NCBI RefSeq assembly: GCF_003945595.2
Contig: NW_024104332.1
Coordinates: forward strand, 3,038,001-3,102,000
Reading direction: 5' to 3'
Source of the DNA: Pipra filicauda
Lineage: Eukaryota; Chordata; Aves; Passeriformes; Pipridae
Length of the DNA stretch: 64,000 nt
Part shown: positions 31,945-45,600 of the stretch, in pieces
Position numbering within the stretch: the stretch's first letter is position 1
How the letters are laid out: each line of letters opens with the position of its first letter
The notes under the pieces: model-generated
What the model was told of the DNA's origin: nothing
The model's input: only the letters and a program-made list of their open reading frames with translations
Databases searched by the model: none
Program-made: the position numbers and the translations under genes

Positions 31945-32437
31945 TGTATTTTATACATTTTATTTCTGCGGGTTTTTAGGTTTTAAGCGACATGAGACAT
32001 TTTTGTTCTGACTGTATCCCTGAATTGCAATTCTTCTTCCTTTCCAGTAAACTTTGGGATAATTTTCACAGTGGACAGCTTTATAATGATAAAAACGCAA
32101 AGAATGCAAAGTGTAGCTTCTCTGCAAGCATGAGCCTTCCAAACATAAATTTAAGGAATGGCAATAATCAATTATTTTGAAAACCATGGATATTTAAAAA
32201 ACCCAAAATTTTAATTATGTGGTGACTGTGACTAAGTCAATTCTTAGACCTGATTCTCAATTCCTGGCTGGTTATTTTTTTAAACACAGCTTGGTTTCCA
32301 AAGGCAGCACTTCTCCATGACACAGGCTCTGCCTCATGCTACCAAACACTCTGAACCAAGTTTTAACTCATGCATATTTGCACTGAGAGCAGGGTGAGTT
32401 TGGGGTTTTCCCTGGGGTAGACAGCACTCTTGGACAT

Positions 32438-32875
32438 CACAGAATCATGGAATGGTTTGGGTTGAAAGGGACCTTCAAGACCATCTTGTTCCACCCCCCT
32501 GCCATAGGCAGGGACACCTTCCACTAGCCCAGGTTGCTCCAAGCTCCATCCAACCTGGCCTTGGATGCTTCCAGGGATGAGGCAGCCACAGCTTCTCTGG
32601 GCAACCTGTGCCAGGGCCTCTCCACCCTCACCGGGAGAATTTCTTCCCTATATCCAATTAAAATCTACCCTCTGTCAGTGGGAAGCCATTCTGCCTTGTC
32701 CTGTCACTCCAAGCCCTTGTTCCAAGTCCCTCTCCAGCTCTCTTGGAGCCCCCTTTAGACACTGGAAGGGGGTCTAAGGTCTCCACAGAGCCTTCTCTTC
32801 TCCAGGTGAACACCCCCAGCTCTCCCAGCCTGTCTCCAGAACTGGACTGATGAAGTGCAACACCAGTTCTGAGAT
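32438..32875 (-). repeat. CR1 LINE 3' fragment
   Basis: Minus-strand CR1: tcacagaatcatggaatggt start, ggttgctccaagctccatcc block and cagcctgtctccagaactgg. Lies within the possible ADARB1 3' UTR, in the same orientation as the gene. Confidence 0.9.
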
Positions 32876-33247
32876 CCTCACCCTCTCCGCAGCAAGTTAT
32901 TTTCGATTTAGAGCAACAGCACCCAAAAATCTTCTACTGCTGAGCTTCCTATGAAGTAACAAGCCATGAAAAGATTTCTCTAAGACAAGGAGAAGATGAG
33001 AATTGCCAGCTGTCCAGACACCCCACTGCTGCACATCCCTAAGCAAGTGGAGTCACCGTTCCCATCACTACCTGTGCGACATCCACACCGCTGGGGGAGA
33101 AGTGTGGCTGACAGGCTCTACATGAAACACTCAAGAGACAAGCAGTAAGAAGTAATCTACAGTTATTACCAGGTCCTGAATACAGCCATAAGCGATATTT
33201 CAAGTGTTAACCTTTAGGCCCAGATTTTCTTAAAATGATCCTGCATA

Positions 33248-33280
33248 ACATATATATATATTATATATATATATATATTT
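33248..33280. repeat. (AT)n microsatellite
   Basis: About 33 bp of nearly pure AT dinucleotide with one phase slip. Confidence 0.9.
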
Positions 33281-33445
33281 CAAACATCTATATTTAAAAT
33301 TACCTACTTTCATAACCTACAAACTTTACTATAGCCAGACTGCCATCTGGAGAAAAAACATCTTAAATTAGATTTCAAGTATTCATCAACATTAAAGTTG
33401 TTGTTCTAAGTCCTTTGAAGGTCCTGAGACAAACACTCAATTACA

Positions 33446-33493
33446 ATTATATAAATATTCAATCAAAATAATTATATAAATATTCAATCAAAA
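33446..33493. repeat. Short tandem duplication
   Basis: attatataaatattcaatc occurs twice with a spacing of about 24 bp. Confidence 0.8.
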
Positions 33494-36453
33494 ATAAGGG
33501 GGGGGAAGTAAAAGAACAGAAGCAGCTCCTAGAGCAGCAGTACAAGTCCCCTGTGCAGGTCAGCTCCCACCCATCCAGCTTTCCAGACCCCTCAGCCTTC
33601 CAGCGCTGGTCTCCCACAAAATTTGGCAACTGCCAGAGGCTAAGTTGCCTTATCTTTTGCAGTCACTTGAAATTATATACATCACTATCCCTTCTTGCTC
33701 AGTGATAGTGATTTGCAGGGAACCCTCCCAACTGCCTTCTGTGTGTGAACTGCACAAAAAGGAACGAGGGATTGAAGGAAGCCAAGCAGTATTTTATTGA
33801 CTCCCAGAAGACAGATATGGATTGCACATAACCCTGGAAAACTTCTTTTTAAAATCCTAGAATTATAAACAGGAAAACTCATTCCTCATAAATAACCTGA
33901 CACCACTCCTTTGTCAAAAGGTTTTGGCATGGAACGTATTTCCTTTACAGTTTAATTCTGATTGTTCATTCGAACAGCTTAAAAAACTAAGTCTATAATA
34001 AAACAAATATTTTGCTCATATTTTTGACTTCATTAAAAAAAAATAGTTTGAGTCACTACTTTTCTAGTCCTCAAAAAAATTTCAGAGAGACACCAACATT
34101 CGAATGAGTCCCTTAAAAATGTGTATTTCACCTAAGAGCAGTAATGACCTTGAGAAAATGCACATGGTGTGAACAGCTTTTCCTCCACCCTGCAGAAACA
34201 TTCCCATACTCAACTACAGCCCCTAAACAGAACTTCTGCCACATGAACAAGACAAGGCCAATGCCCCAGTGCTTACAAAATCTGACCACATGCATTTAAA
34301 TTCCTTTTGGAATAGGTCAGTGTACACCTCAGTTGGATGATGACTGCAAGAGCCTTGTTGGGCTTGCAGGGGCCATGGGAGTGCTTTTAGTTTTAATGAG
34401 AAGCAGACAGGGTAACTGAAGCCACCTATGAGGGTGAATTAACACAGCCCATCTCTTGCAGCCTGTCCCCCTGGCAGCTGGAAAAGGCAGTAACCTCTGG
34501 AAGCATCAGACTTTTCTGAGGGGATCCCTAGGTCACAGACTCTCTTGCCCTCCCAGAGCAGTGCTTGCTATTATCCATAGAATCACCCAAATGTATTGTT
34601 GGCACCTCAGTGCCTTATTTCCAAGACATTAACCCTGAGGCTTCAACTAACGCACGAGTGATTTTCATGTCTGGTCACTTCTTGAAGTGGAAAATAGGTT
34701 CCTACTTGAGCAGTAATGTCTTGGCATTCATGATCATCCCAAAGTGGTTTTACACCAGTCTCCAACACCCCAGGTACTTGCTAACCCCAGAGGTGCTGGG
34801 GCTGAGGTACCTGGCTCCAGTTACAGCCCCACAACATGCAGGCTTTGGCCATGCGGCTAAACCGATTCCTGCTCCGCTCCACTGCTCCGCAGAGGCACCG
34901 GCACAGCTCCAACTGCACCTCCGACCCAATGTGGGCCTATGAGCAACCCTTGACTTCAAAGCACGGACCAGCCTGCTGGTCTGACGTCCTGCGTGGCACA
35001 GGTAAGGGGCAGTGAAGCAGAGAACAGGAACCAAGAGCTGGAGTGTTGGTTTGGTCGGATTTGGTTTGGTCAGGAGAAGCCCCATGCCGTGAAGCATCAC
35101 CTGGTTTGCACAGGGAGCACAGAGGGTCTCTGAGATGATCTTCAGAGAGCACAGGTGACACCTCCATGGGCACGAGCCACGGGATGTGTTTGGACACGTC
35201 CCGTACCACACATCACCTCATCTGCCACTGATGTCATGAACTAAAAAGCGGTTTTAAGAACTCCTCCTGTACAGCAGTTCATCAAATGGACCTCACAATA
35301 TTCCGCTTCTATCTTACAGTTTGACATAAAGCAGAAGTGTCTACACTTTTAGGAAAAACACTTTTTAAAGTAACAGTCAAAACAAATGAGTGCACCCAAT
35401 TAGCTTCATGAAGCCCATCACACATGTAAAGCCAAAAGGCAACGAAACCTCAGAGACACAACAACTTGGGTGAAAGCAGATATAACGCCCAGGAAATAAG
35501 TTTTAACAACTCTTTTGTCCATTCCAAGAGTTTCTCATTAATACCCAACAGGGGACTGGTTTTGGCAATTCAGGCTTAGTGCCCTTAAAACGAGCAAATT
35601 TTTTTTAAGCTGTCACATTACTGTTACAGTTAAGGTTGTATTCTGATGAGTTCCTGGGATATACAAGTCACCTACTTCTAAACGTTATAGGCTTCTGCAC
35701 ATTACAGACTAAACTTCTTAACTTACAAATAATTATTTTTGCTGTTTCCAGTTTACAATGGTAAAAAAAAATGAAGACTTCACAATGGGTGTAAATGGGA
35801 GGTAAATGTATTTTTAAAAACAGAATAAAAAGCTGCATGTTAAAAACTGGGTCACAGACTAATAAATACATACATCGAAGACATGAAATTTTCAGCAGCT
35901 GGTTTTAAAGAGCAAGGAATTGGGAAAAAACTAGCTGTCCAGACTCCATTCTGGCTCTGTTGTCTATGTGCTAAAAATATCTGCAGTTCAAAAACAAGTT
36001 AACAGAGCAGTAGAATCAGCTTTGTCACCTATTTTTAAAAAATTAAGCTACTTCCTAAAAGTGTGGTGTAAAACCTAGAGAAACTTTTAATTTCTTCATG
36101 CACTTGATGACACTGAATTAAAAAAAGAAATTATTTTAACCCAGAAAAAATGAGTCATTGTATACAGTAAGGACAGCCTTACTGCAGGTTTTCTACAGCA
36201 AAAGTATTTCTAGAAATACACCAGAAATTACTTTCCTATAACAAAATATACAATTATGTGTCAGATCATCATTGAGTTTCATTACTCAGGCGAAACAGAA
36301 ACAGTTACTGTGAAGTTTCAAAAAAACCCCAAAGAAACCCAACTCCAAACAGCAAAAAGATGTTTTGATGGCTGTGGAGATGCCAGAAAGCAATGCTGGA
36401 CACCAGGAATTTTCAGAACAACTCCCTTTCCAAAGTGATGTGCAGTTTGTGAA

Positions 36454-36630
36454 TTAGACCATGAGTGAAAACTGATCTTGTTCTATGGGCTTCTCCACCC
36501 AGGCTCCAAGTCCTGCCTTCAGGAATGCTTTAAACAAACACTCTTTGGCAGTTTGATACTCAGTGGCTCCTTGCTTGGTATCGTGGTACAGGTTGGGCTT
36601 GAGGATCTTTGAGCGCAAGCTGGAGGAAAG
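36454..36630 (-). CDS. ADARB1: ADARB1 terminal coding exon
   Basis: [20 protein letters not shown], then [20 protein letters not shown] and LMV stop. Acceptor ccccacag. Confidence 0.93.
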   Translation of the reverse strand, partial: LSSSLRSKILKPNLYHDTKQGATEYQTAKECLFKAFLKAGLGAWVEKPIEQDQFSLMV

Positions 36631-39600
36631 CTGTGGGGATTACAGACAAGAAAAGAAGAGAGACAAGACCCTATTAAGCCAAACAGTTTGAGAGTGACTG
36701 AGTTATTCAAACAACTAATATTAAAACAATGTAAGGATCTACCAAACAAAATGGTTGAGGCCAAAAAGCCACAGACGTGCTTTCTGGTAGCTTTTCTTTC
36801 TGAGAGGAAAAAGGAAAACCTCAGCAGTTTCAACTGCAGTGAAAATGGGATTATCCTTCCAAATAAATAAAAGCGAGAAGGCAAGTTCAAAGGAGACAGC
36901 ATCCTTTGCTTAGTCAGCTATAAACCAAGGGGTATGCATTTTGGACTAGACAGCATCACATTAAAGAGTAAGTTAACAAACACATATTCTTTTACATTAC
37001 TGTCTGGGGCAGTAGGTAACTGGCCTCAAGTTGCACCAGGGGAGGTTTTGATTATGTATTAGGAAAAAAAATTATGGAAAGGGTTGTAAAGCAGTGGAAC
37101 AGGCTGCCCAGGGAAGTGGTGGGGTCATCATCCCTGGAAGTGTTAAAAAAAAAAAAAAAAAGTGTGGATGTGGCACTAGAGGAAGTGGTTTAACAGTGAA
37201 CACGATGGCAGTGCTGTGCTGATGGTTGGACTTGATGACTTTAAAGATCTTTTCTGGCTTTGATGATGCTGTGATTCTAACACCAGGTTTAGCTTAAAAC
37301 AGGCTCACAAAGTGGCTTCTGAGCCCAGAGAGCACACAGAGGTATTTCACTAAGCACTGGGCAGTGGGAGCTGTGGCAGCCTGGGGGCCATACCTTGGCG
37401 TGGATACGCATCCAGCGGCTGTAGAACGCGTGCTTACACAGGCGGGACGCACGGCCCATCTCATCCTTGCCAGTCGTGGCATTAATGACTTCCAGACCAG
37501 TGTCTCCTACTGTCCAGTTCACACTGAAGTTTGGGGCTTTCCCTGGCTGACGGGCTTCTGCATTGCTGATACCTGAAAGGAAAGTGATGTTTAAGGACAA
37601 TAACACATACAAACTATTGACTATTCTTTTTTTTTTTGGTTGGGGAGCAATCTGTTTGTAAGACCGCTCTTTTACTTTGAGGGCATTCTCCTGCAGATTT
37701 CTCACCGACTTGTGGTGGTAGCACCATGGACATCTCATTCTTATCCTGGCTAAAGTGCTCTCTACTGTCCTTCCCAGCAGGGCAAGTGTGCATTGCTGGA
37801 GAAACCAGCCTCCTTGTTGGAGGGGATCATGGAGAGGTCTGTGGCAAGTGTTCATGGAGACAGTAACAGGAGTGCCTTGCCATATCCTCCTCACAAGGAT
37901 CTGGTCTTGCAAGTGAACAAATTCATTATTAACCAGCAAATAGTTATGAAGCAGAACAAAAGTTGTTCTGCTCCAGCTCAAGAAACTGCTGCTCTCAGAG
38001 CCCACTCAGTAGCTGAGTGTAGCAAGGAGCCAACACTGTGAGAGTTTGGCAGCTGTAACTCTTCAGTCAATTCCCTTTCACTCTGATGTAAGAATTCAGG
38101 TGCATGTTGCTTATCTCACTTCAAATTGGATGTGAAAATATGAACCCTGGAAGTGTTCAAGGCTGGGTTGGACGGGGCTTGGAGCAACCTGGGATAGTGG
38201 AAGGTGTCCCTGCCCATGGCAGGGGCTTAGAACTAGATAAGCTTTAAGGTCCCTTCCAACACAAACCATTCTGTGATTCTATAAAGGTGAGCCCCATCCT
38301 CAGCACCCTTCACACAAAGCCAGAACTGGCAGACATTGGAGTTTTCAAGCACAAATCCATTTGTGTTTCAGCTGCTTCCCCACTTTGCATGCCCACTGTT
38401 GCACACCGTGCCCAGAGGACTCCAGAGAGGACTCGTATCATTTTGCTCAAGTGTTAAATCATGTGACACCTTCCAAATATGGCTCCACCTCTATGGATGG
38501 AGAAGCAAAGCCACTAGCAATCAAACCCAAGTGCAAAACGAGGCCATCTGCCTGCCCAGGGCAGGATTTATTCCCCCACAGCAGCCCAGTGCTGCGAAGA
38601 TGGACCGTACAGAATGGCTGCAGTATTGTGCTTGAAGGTCACAGCAGCTGCTGCCGTACATGTGTGAATCCTCAGGCATCACAGAGGTGGCAAAACTCTC
38701 TGTTTAAGATGTCTCAGTCACCTCACCAGCAGAGAGCAAAGCAGTAGGGCAATTTGTTCTTTCTAATAAATAAAAATCCCATTTTTTTACTTTAACGCAG
38801 CTCTCACCGAGAACCTCTTTCAAATCTACTCCAAGGTTATGCCAAGCCCTATACTTAATAAAATCTAGAGGATTTGTGGAAATTGAACATAAGCAACACA
38901 GCAGGATGCATTTCTAGCTGATACCTAAAACGATCTAACAAAGTCAGACACCTGGGAGCAGGACTGGCTCAGCTGGCTCAGTCTCACGGCACCTCTGGGC
39001 CCAGCACTGAGAGTGTGCAAGACCCACGAGGTCTGAATGACACAGAGAAATTCAGTTTGCTTTCTATCATCAATTCCTCATTTAATAAACAAACAAACAC
39101 TTTGAAATATCAATCACTGAAGTGTTGTATATTTACACTTGGTTTACATCAACCTTGTCACTATGACTGATAACTAGTAATTAAGTTAATAATGATAGCA
39201 AATAACCCTACCATCCCTCATTTTTTTAAAATATAAGCTGAAAAATTTGAGAATTGTAACAAAAGTTGGTTTTACCAAAACTACTGAGGCAAGAGGGCTA
39301 AGAAATTGCTGCCACATGACAATTTTTTGTCTTGTTTTTTCTGTAATCTAATAATACCTATACTATTAGCTTTGCTTTCATTCCATACACTATTAAATAA
39401 GTATAAGGGTCAGATAGAGGTCACTGAGTACTACAAAACACTTGTGACATCACACCCAGTCTCACAAATAAAGATGAGGAAGCTGAATATGCACTACACT
39501 TCCATTGCAATTATACAATTCCATTCTTTGGGTTATTTTGATCAATTAGTTAAATCTAAAAAAGAGAAACCGACCCAGATTTAGAATTTCAAATAGATTT

Positions 39601-42600
39601 AAATAACAACAACCCGTTCAGCTACTTAATTGTATGCAGAAACCCTGTAGAGATGGCAAAGGAGTCTCATGGTGGATGGTGGATTGTGGGTAGCACAGAC
39701 AGGGAATAAAGGTCATCTCAAAATCAAAGCATCTGATAAAATTTTAGGTGGATCATATCTTCCCCCTCAAAATCCAGACACGAATATAGTACAATAAGCT
39801 GAAACTAGAAATGGAAAAGAAAACTAGGATAGAAAGTCAGATATTTTACTCTCCACTGAAAACTGATATAACTAAGCTATTTAGAGAACATTGCTCAGAA
39901 GTTATTGCTGAGTATTATTATAAAGGGATATAATAAGCAAAAGCAAAGGTCACAGCTCTTTGTGCCAGTGATTATATAAATCATAAATCTTGACAGTTTT
40001 TTGAAGACAGAGCTTAAAAGAGCTTCCTTAAAAAGGAGATAGAGAGCTGAAAAATACCAACGTGAACAGGAGGATAAGGTACCATGGGAACGGCCAAAAA
40101 ATCCCCAAAGGTCCTCTGCTGAAGGATTTATTTTTGTCTATTAAAACCAGAATTCACTAACACCTGAATGAAGATGGTCTCCTTGTGAAGAGGCAACACA
40201 GCTGGAGAGCTTCCAGCTCTGTGCATATCTGGAAAGTGTGCAGGGGTAAAAGCCCAGGTGATTAAGACTGGTGATGATACTTAATTATTTTAAAGAGTCA
40301 GTAAGAGAAGGAATTGCAAAGAGTAGCAGAAAAAAGCTCACACATTGGGTGTCTGGGCAATAAAAAGGCAGGTGAAATTGCTCACAGATAAATATTAGGC
40401 AAAACACATGAGATAAAACCCCAAAGCAGTGTTGCACGAGGAGTGCTGGACTTGGAGCAGGATTGGAGCATTCAGGAATGAGGTTTTAGTTTCTAATATT
40501 CAGTTCTACCGAAAGGTCGGCTCAAGGACCAAAAGTAATCAAAGTGAATGTTAGGAATTATTAGTGAAGGATCAAGGATCTCAGCAGAGTATATGCCACC
40601 ACATAAATCAGTATTGCTGCTTTACCTGGAGTATCAAGTGCTGCCCTGGTGTCACCGGCACAAAAATGGAAGTGCAAAATGAAAGGTATGATCCTTACAT
40701 GAAAGGGTCTCTGTGCAAGGAACAACAAAGTAGACTAAGACACTTCAGCTTGCAGAAAATAGGATTTATGTAGGAAGGAATATCTCAGAGGTACAGAAAA
40801 CTGAGTGTCGTGACCACTTCCTATAGCCCAGATCACACAGAGCACTGAGGAACATCTAATTAAATTAGCAGAAAGTTCCTTTGCACAGATCTTTGCACGT
40901 TCCACAGCCCCTCCTTACTCAAGGAGGCTGCAGATGGTAAAAAGTTAAAACCAGTTAAAAAATTGAACCGGAAACTGACAAAGAAAGATCTGTTAAGGAT
41001 TTCTAAACACAAAGATTCTCAATACCTGACTCGAGATGTCCCTGATCTCCAGATTGCCACTGTGATTCCCCAAAATATCTGCAGAGGGTTAATATTTCCT
41101 TTTGCTTTTCACTGCCTAACTACCTGTGGAAAAGAATACTGGGCTGGATGGGTTGTACCTTAAAATCTTGGTCTTACAGTGGTGACAAGATAATCAGCAA
41201 GTAAAAAAAAATCTCTTCGAAAGAAAGAATGATGAAAAGACAATTTTTAGCAGCACATAACAATATCCCAAAGTTAAAATAACTTTGACTTAATACAATT
41301 GCCCCAGCAGACATAAAACTTGTTTTATGAGAAGAAAACCAGCTTTTACAGTACTTTCTCAGCTAAGCAGGTGGAACAGTGGGGAAAGACAGATATTTCT
41401 GTTTTGGTTCATCCCTCTGGTAGAAATAAGACACAGCTCTGTGTGTGGTACAAGAAGGAACACAGAATTAGGGACAGGTATTTCTGCAGTGCTTATTCCA
41501 GGTAAGAATACACTAAAAAATATATGAATCCAAGGGCAGATGGGCAACTACACAAGTGCCCCAGCTGAACCTAACAGCATAGGTCAGAAGATTAGCCTTC
41601 GAGACTGAGCTAGTAAAATAAAATACATCAACATAGTGCTCCCCCCCAACCTCCTAAAGAAGCTTTCTGTATGTTTTTGAGATGTGTGTTTTTGTGAAAA
41701 CCCAAAAGCTGAGAACTTTTCTGAACTCTCTCTGCTGTTCAGCAAGTCCTGGCTGAACTGTTTAAACAGATGGTGCTATTTCATAGCAAATAGATGATAT
41801 CACCATTGCAGAAAGATGATTTTAAAGAAGACAAGGTGCTGTTATACGCTGTGAAAAGGAAAACAAAAACTCCTCCCACTCTGCCCCAAACCTGCCATCT
41901 TGAAGGATTGATAAAAATTCCCCTAAATCAGGCAGAAACAGTCCATACATCATCTACTGTGGCCATACAACCATTAGAGATATTTGGTAGTGAGTGTTGT
42001 AACTGTTACTTAATTGCTAATATAAGGATAAATACGTTACTTAACATTTCTATACATTCTAGATCAGGGAATCCTTATTAATTACCTTTCTTATCTAAAG
42101 AAATACTTGTCGTTCAAAATGCTCTTTTCCCCATTCCCTCCCTACATCTATTTTAAAAATCCATGTAAAACTTTAAACGTTTTAAAATAATGAGCTTTTC
42201 TGTTCTTCCTCGGAAAATGCCAAAAGCTAAGCTCTACAGAACAAAGCAGCTGTGCTGGTTTCAGCTGGGGTAGAGTGATGGTGTTTGTCTTCCCAAGTCA
42301 CCGTGGGGTGGGATGGGACTCTGCTCTCCTGGAGGTGGCTGAACACCTGCCTGCCCATGGAAAGCAGAGAGTGACTTCCTTATTTTAGTTTACTTGTGTA
42401 CACGGCTTTTGCTTTGCCTGTTAAACTGTCTTTATCTCAACCCCCGAGTTTTGTGGTTTTTACCCTTCCAATCCTCTCCCTGGTCCTGCTGGTGAGGGAG
42501 TGAGGGAGTGGCTGTCAGGGGCTTGGCTGCTGGCTGGGTTAAGCCACAACAGCAATGCACACAATCAGAGGGAGGATGAGATTTCAGTTTTAAAGCTTTC

Positions 42601-45600
42601 ACAGCATTACTGTAACAAGCCATTTTAGAATTTAAGACAGGTGAGATGTTATCCCCACCCATTCTGAGTTGATTATTGATCCAGAAATTGTGTCTATCTT
42701 GGCATACTGATTAATGATGGAACCACTCAACAAATATTTGCCACACAAGAGAAGTGACAGTGAGTGCTAACATGCTATTCCACGGATGGGAAGAGGCTTC
42801 ACTAAGCCTTCAACTCGTCTCACATCTTGGTAGGGCACGCTGTGGACAGGAATGATGTGAAGCCTCATCGAAACATTCATCCCCCAGCTCTTTCCAACTT
42901 TTAAGAGTCCTTGCTATGGTATTTCTGACTGTCTGTATTACGTTTAGACCACGGCTTCTCTGTTGCAACCAGCAAGCAGTTTACTCACAGCACACAGTTT
43001 GCAAGGTTTTGAGAACTGCAAAATCACATCGCTACTGGAACAGACTTGGTTACCGGCACGGCCTTCTCCATTAGATACTTGCCACTAAGTAAAGGTCTGT
43101 TGAGTGTATAAAGAGGTGGTAGATCTTCTATCTCTGCTATCCTCTGGTAAACGGCTCTGGATAGATGATCCCCATGATATAAACTCCCCAAGATGATGCT
43201 AGAGAAGTAAATTGGCTCCACAAAGAGGCTAAGTAAGGCTCCTTGAATACCCAATACGTTCCACCTAAGAGGGAGGGAAAAACAAAACAAAAAAAAAACA
43301 AAAAAACACTTTCTTTTTAATGGAACAAGTAACATCTGCCAGACATAATAGCAGTTAATCACAATGGACTAGATTTTTAACCCTTTCTCCTGACTGGCAC
43401 ATGACCATGGTAGCATAAGCTGTGACACCTGCCAGAATTTCAGAGATCAGCTTAGGGGATGCTCAGCGTAATCCTGAGTAAAATGACCTACAGCAACAGG
43501 CCAGGAGCAGACTCCACAACTTTATTTCCCCACTAACATGTCTGGTGATGCATTTTCTAGCACCCTAGTGCCAGAGATGGACAGGATCATTCAGTGGGAG
43601 AAAGCCAAACTGTGAGATTCTCAGAAACAGCAGCTATTGCCCCCAAAAGACACCTAGCAGGGGGTAAAGCATCCTTCCCAGAGCAAAAGGATTGTGTTTG
43701 CAAGACCTCCACACCTCATCACCATAAGGGAAAACCTGTCCTTGACACCCTAGCCCAACTGTTTCCACATCCTGCTGCCAGAAAGGACACATGCACTGGC
43801 ATGCAATATCCATAGTCAGGGAGAAGATTGAATCTGAAAACTGAAAATATGCAAAGAAAGCATGTATTCTTTGCTCCCTTTAGCTGTTTCACATATTCCA
43901 ACCAAAAATCCCTTGTCTGGACCACTGTGATCTACACTGGATCAGGTCTAGTGGCAGGGATATAGCATGCCTAGGAGCAAAATCCTGATTTTTTTTTTTT
44001 TTTTGACAGCTGCATTCATTTGAAAAAGCTTTGGCTCTCAATCTGTCTGTAACAGTTATAGAGAGTACTTCTGAAAACCTCAATATCTCCTGCAGAGTAT
44101 TTTCTCTGTATTTGTCTGAGGAATACTTGCAAAAAGCTTGGCACTATGAAAATAGCATTTTTCAGTCAGAATCATAGAACCACGGAATGATTTGGGCTGG
44201 AAGGGACCTTAAAGACCATCCCATTCCAACCCCCTGCCATGGTCAGGGACACCTTCCACTAGACCAGGTTCCTCAGAGCCCCCATCCAGCCTGGTGTTGG
44301 AGTCAAACTGCAGCATCCAGACACAAGCAGCAGGGAAGTTTCCTTTGGTGCTTGGATAAAACAAAGGAGCACAATGGAAGCTCTTGGGCTCCCACAGAAT
44401 GGTTGTCCTTATTAAAAATCCCACCGTATATCAGGCTGCAAGGTTACCCTAGGAAAACAGGTAACTTGGATGTTGCTAACAGTGATTCTTGCAGTTTGTG
44501 CTGGGATGGCTACACATCAGCATCATTTCAGGCTAGAAACTGCACATCACAACTGTTTCACTACTGCAAAAATTGAATTACACGTGCTGGCTTCAGGATG
44601 TGCAAAAAAAAAGGGTAAAACAAAGACTGCAATTCAAGGAACCAATTTCTTTGCATATTTTTACTGAGGATAAAAATGGAGGCAATGTGCATTAACTTAC
44701 TCACCTGTCATTAAAAAAGCTGGCACTAATGAATGAATAAAAATTCTGTGCTAATAAAAAAATGAGGTCTATTTTACATGGAATAAAGGCACACTTTGTA
44801 TAACACTGATAACATTGCATAAAATGCAATCAGCAACCAAATGTCAGAGTAAAGATATCAAGTGAAAATTATTGCTTTCCAGGACCAATATGTCTTTTTA
44901 AGGACCATATCATGACTAGAAGTCTGTAGATTTGAGGTATTTCAAGTGCCAAATGAATCACAATATTATTTTCTTGTTGTTTGCAGTATTGCCTACATGG
45001 AGAGCATGGACTGCTACAGACACAGGTAATATTATGGAAGAAACATCTGGAAGGAATTCAAGACTGAGCATTGCAACTGGGGTCTTACAAATGTATCTGA
45101 GACTTGCAGACAAGGCACATCACATTTTACATGACCAGTGTTTGAGTGACAGATGAATATCTCAAAAAAGGCCAAAGCACTCCTCTGGCAAGCCCTCATC
45201 CCCTAAATAAAACCTTTGCCAGACTCCCTTCCTTACTTCCGATTTCAGTATTTCCACAGCTTGTGTTTTGCCACTGCCTCCCACACTTGGTGACGTCCTC
45301 TGGCACAGAAAATGAAAGCTGACCACTTGTCTTACAAACTTCTTCTGATGAAAAGAAGAGGAGTGTGGACACCTGAACGAGTTTCTGCAAGGTGAACTGT
45401 ATGGACTGGTACTACTGCTCACAGGCCTTATGTTTTCCTGGGGTGTGCTGATGCACCTTCAGCACTGCAGCACTTGCTCATGAATGCTGGGTTCACAGCA
45501 ACTTGCTTGATGCAAGGACAGGGTTTGAAGAAAACATTCTTACAGCCAAGGCCTCAAGCTCTTAATATTGATTGGGCAGGGTTGGATGGTGGTTAGGTTT

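Larger units (their letters stand above)
31945..36453 (-). other. ADARB1: Probable ADARB1 3' UTR and downstream sequence
   Basis: AT-rich, low in repeats and downstream of the ADARB1 stop. Minus-strand AATAAA hexamers occur at 33793-33798 and 31959-31964, so the UTR could be about 2.7 or 4.5 kb. ADARB1 is known for a long 3' UTR in mammals. The end cannot be fixed from sequence. Confidence 0.35.
37573..43082 (-). other. ADARB1 intron (5.5 kb, GC-AG)
   Basis: Begins with the GC donor at 43082-43081 and ends at the AG before 37572. Contains a CR1 (38141-38283) and an LTR (42251-42551). No gene seen elsewhere; open frames such as 38336-38747 lack coding signature. Confidence 0.8.

Noticed and set aside
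33248..33493. AT repeat plus short direct repeats as a possible origin or CRISPR-like array
   Set aside because: Ordinary vertebrate microsatellite and a two-copy duplication; no regular spacers and no associated genes.
34565..34942. 125-codon plus-strand frame between POFUT2 and ADARB1
   Set aside because: No splice context, no recognisable domain; AT-rich UTR/intergenic sequence where such frames arise by chance.
38336..38747. Overlapping plus-strand frames of 99 and 128 codons in an ADARB1 intron
   Set aside because: No family resemblance and both are interrupted by neighbouring stops; no promoter or splice signals.
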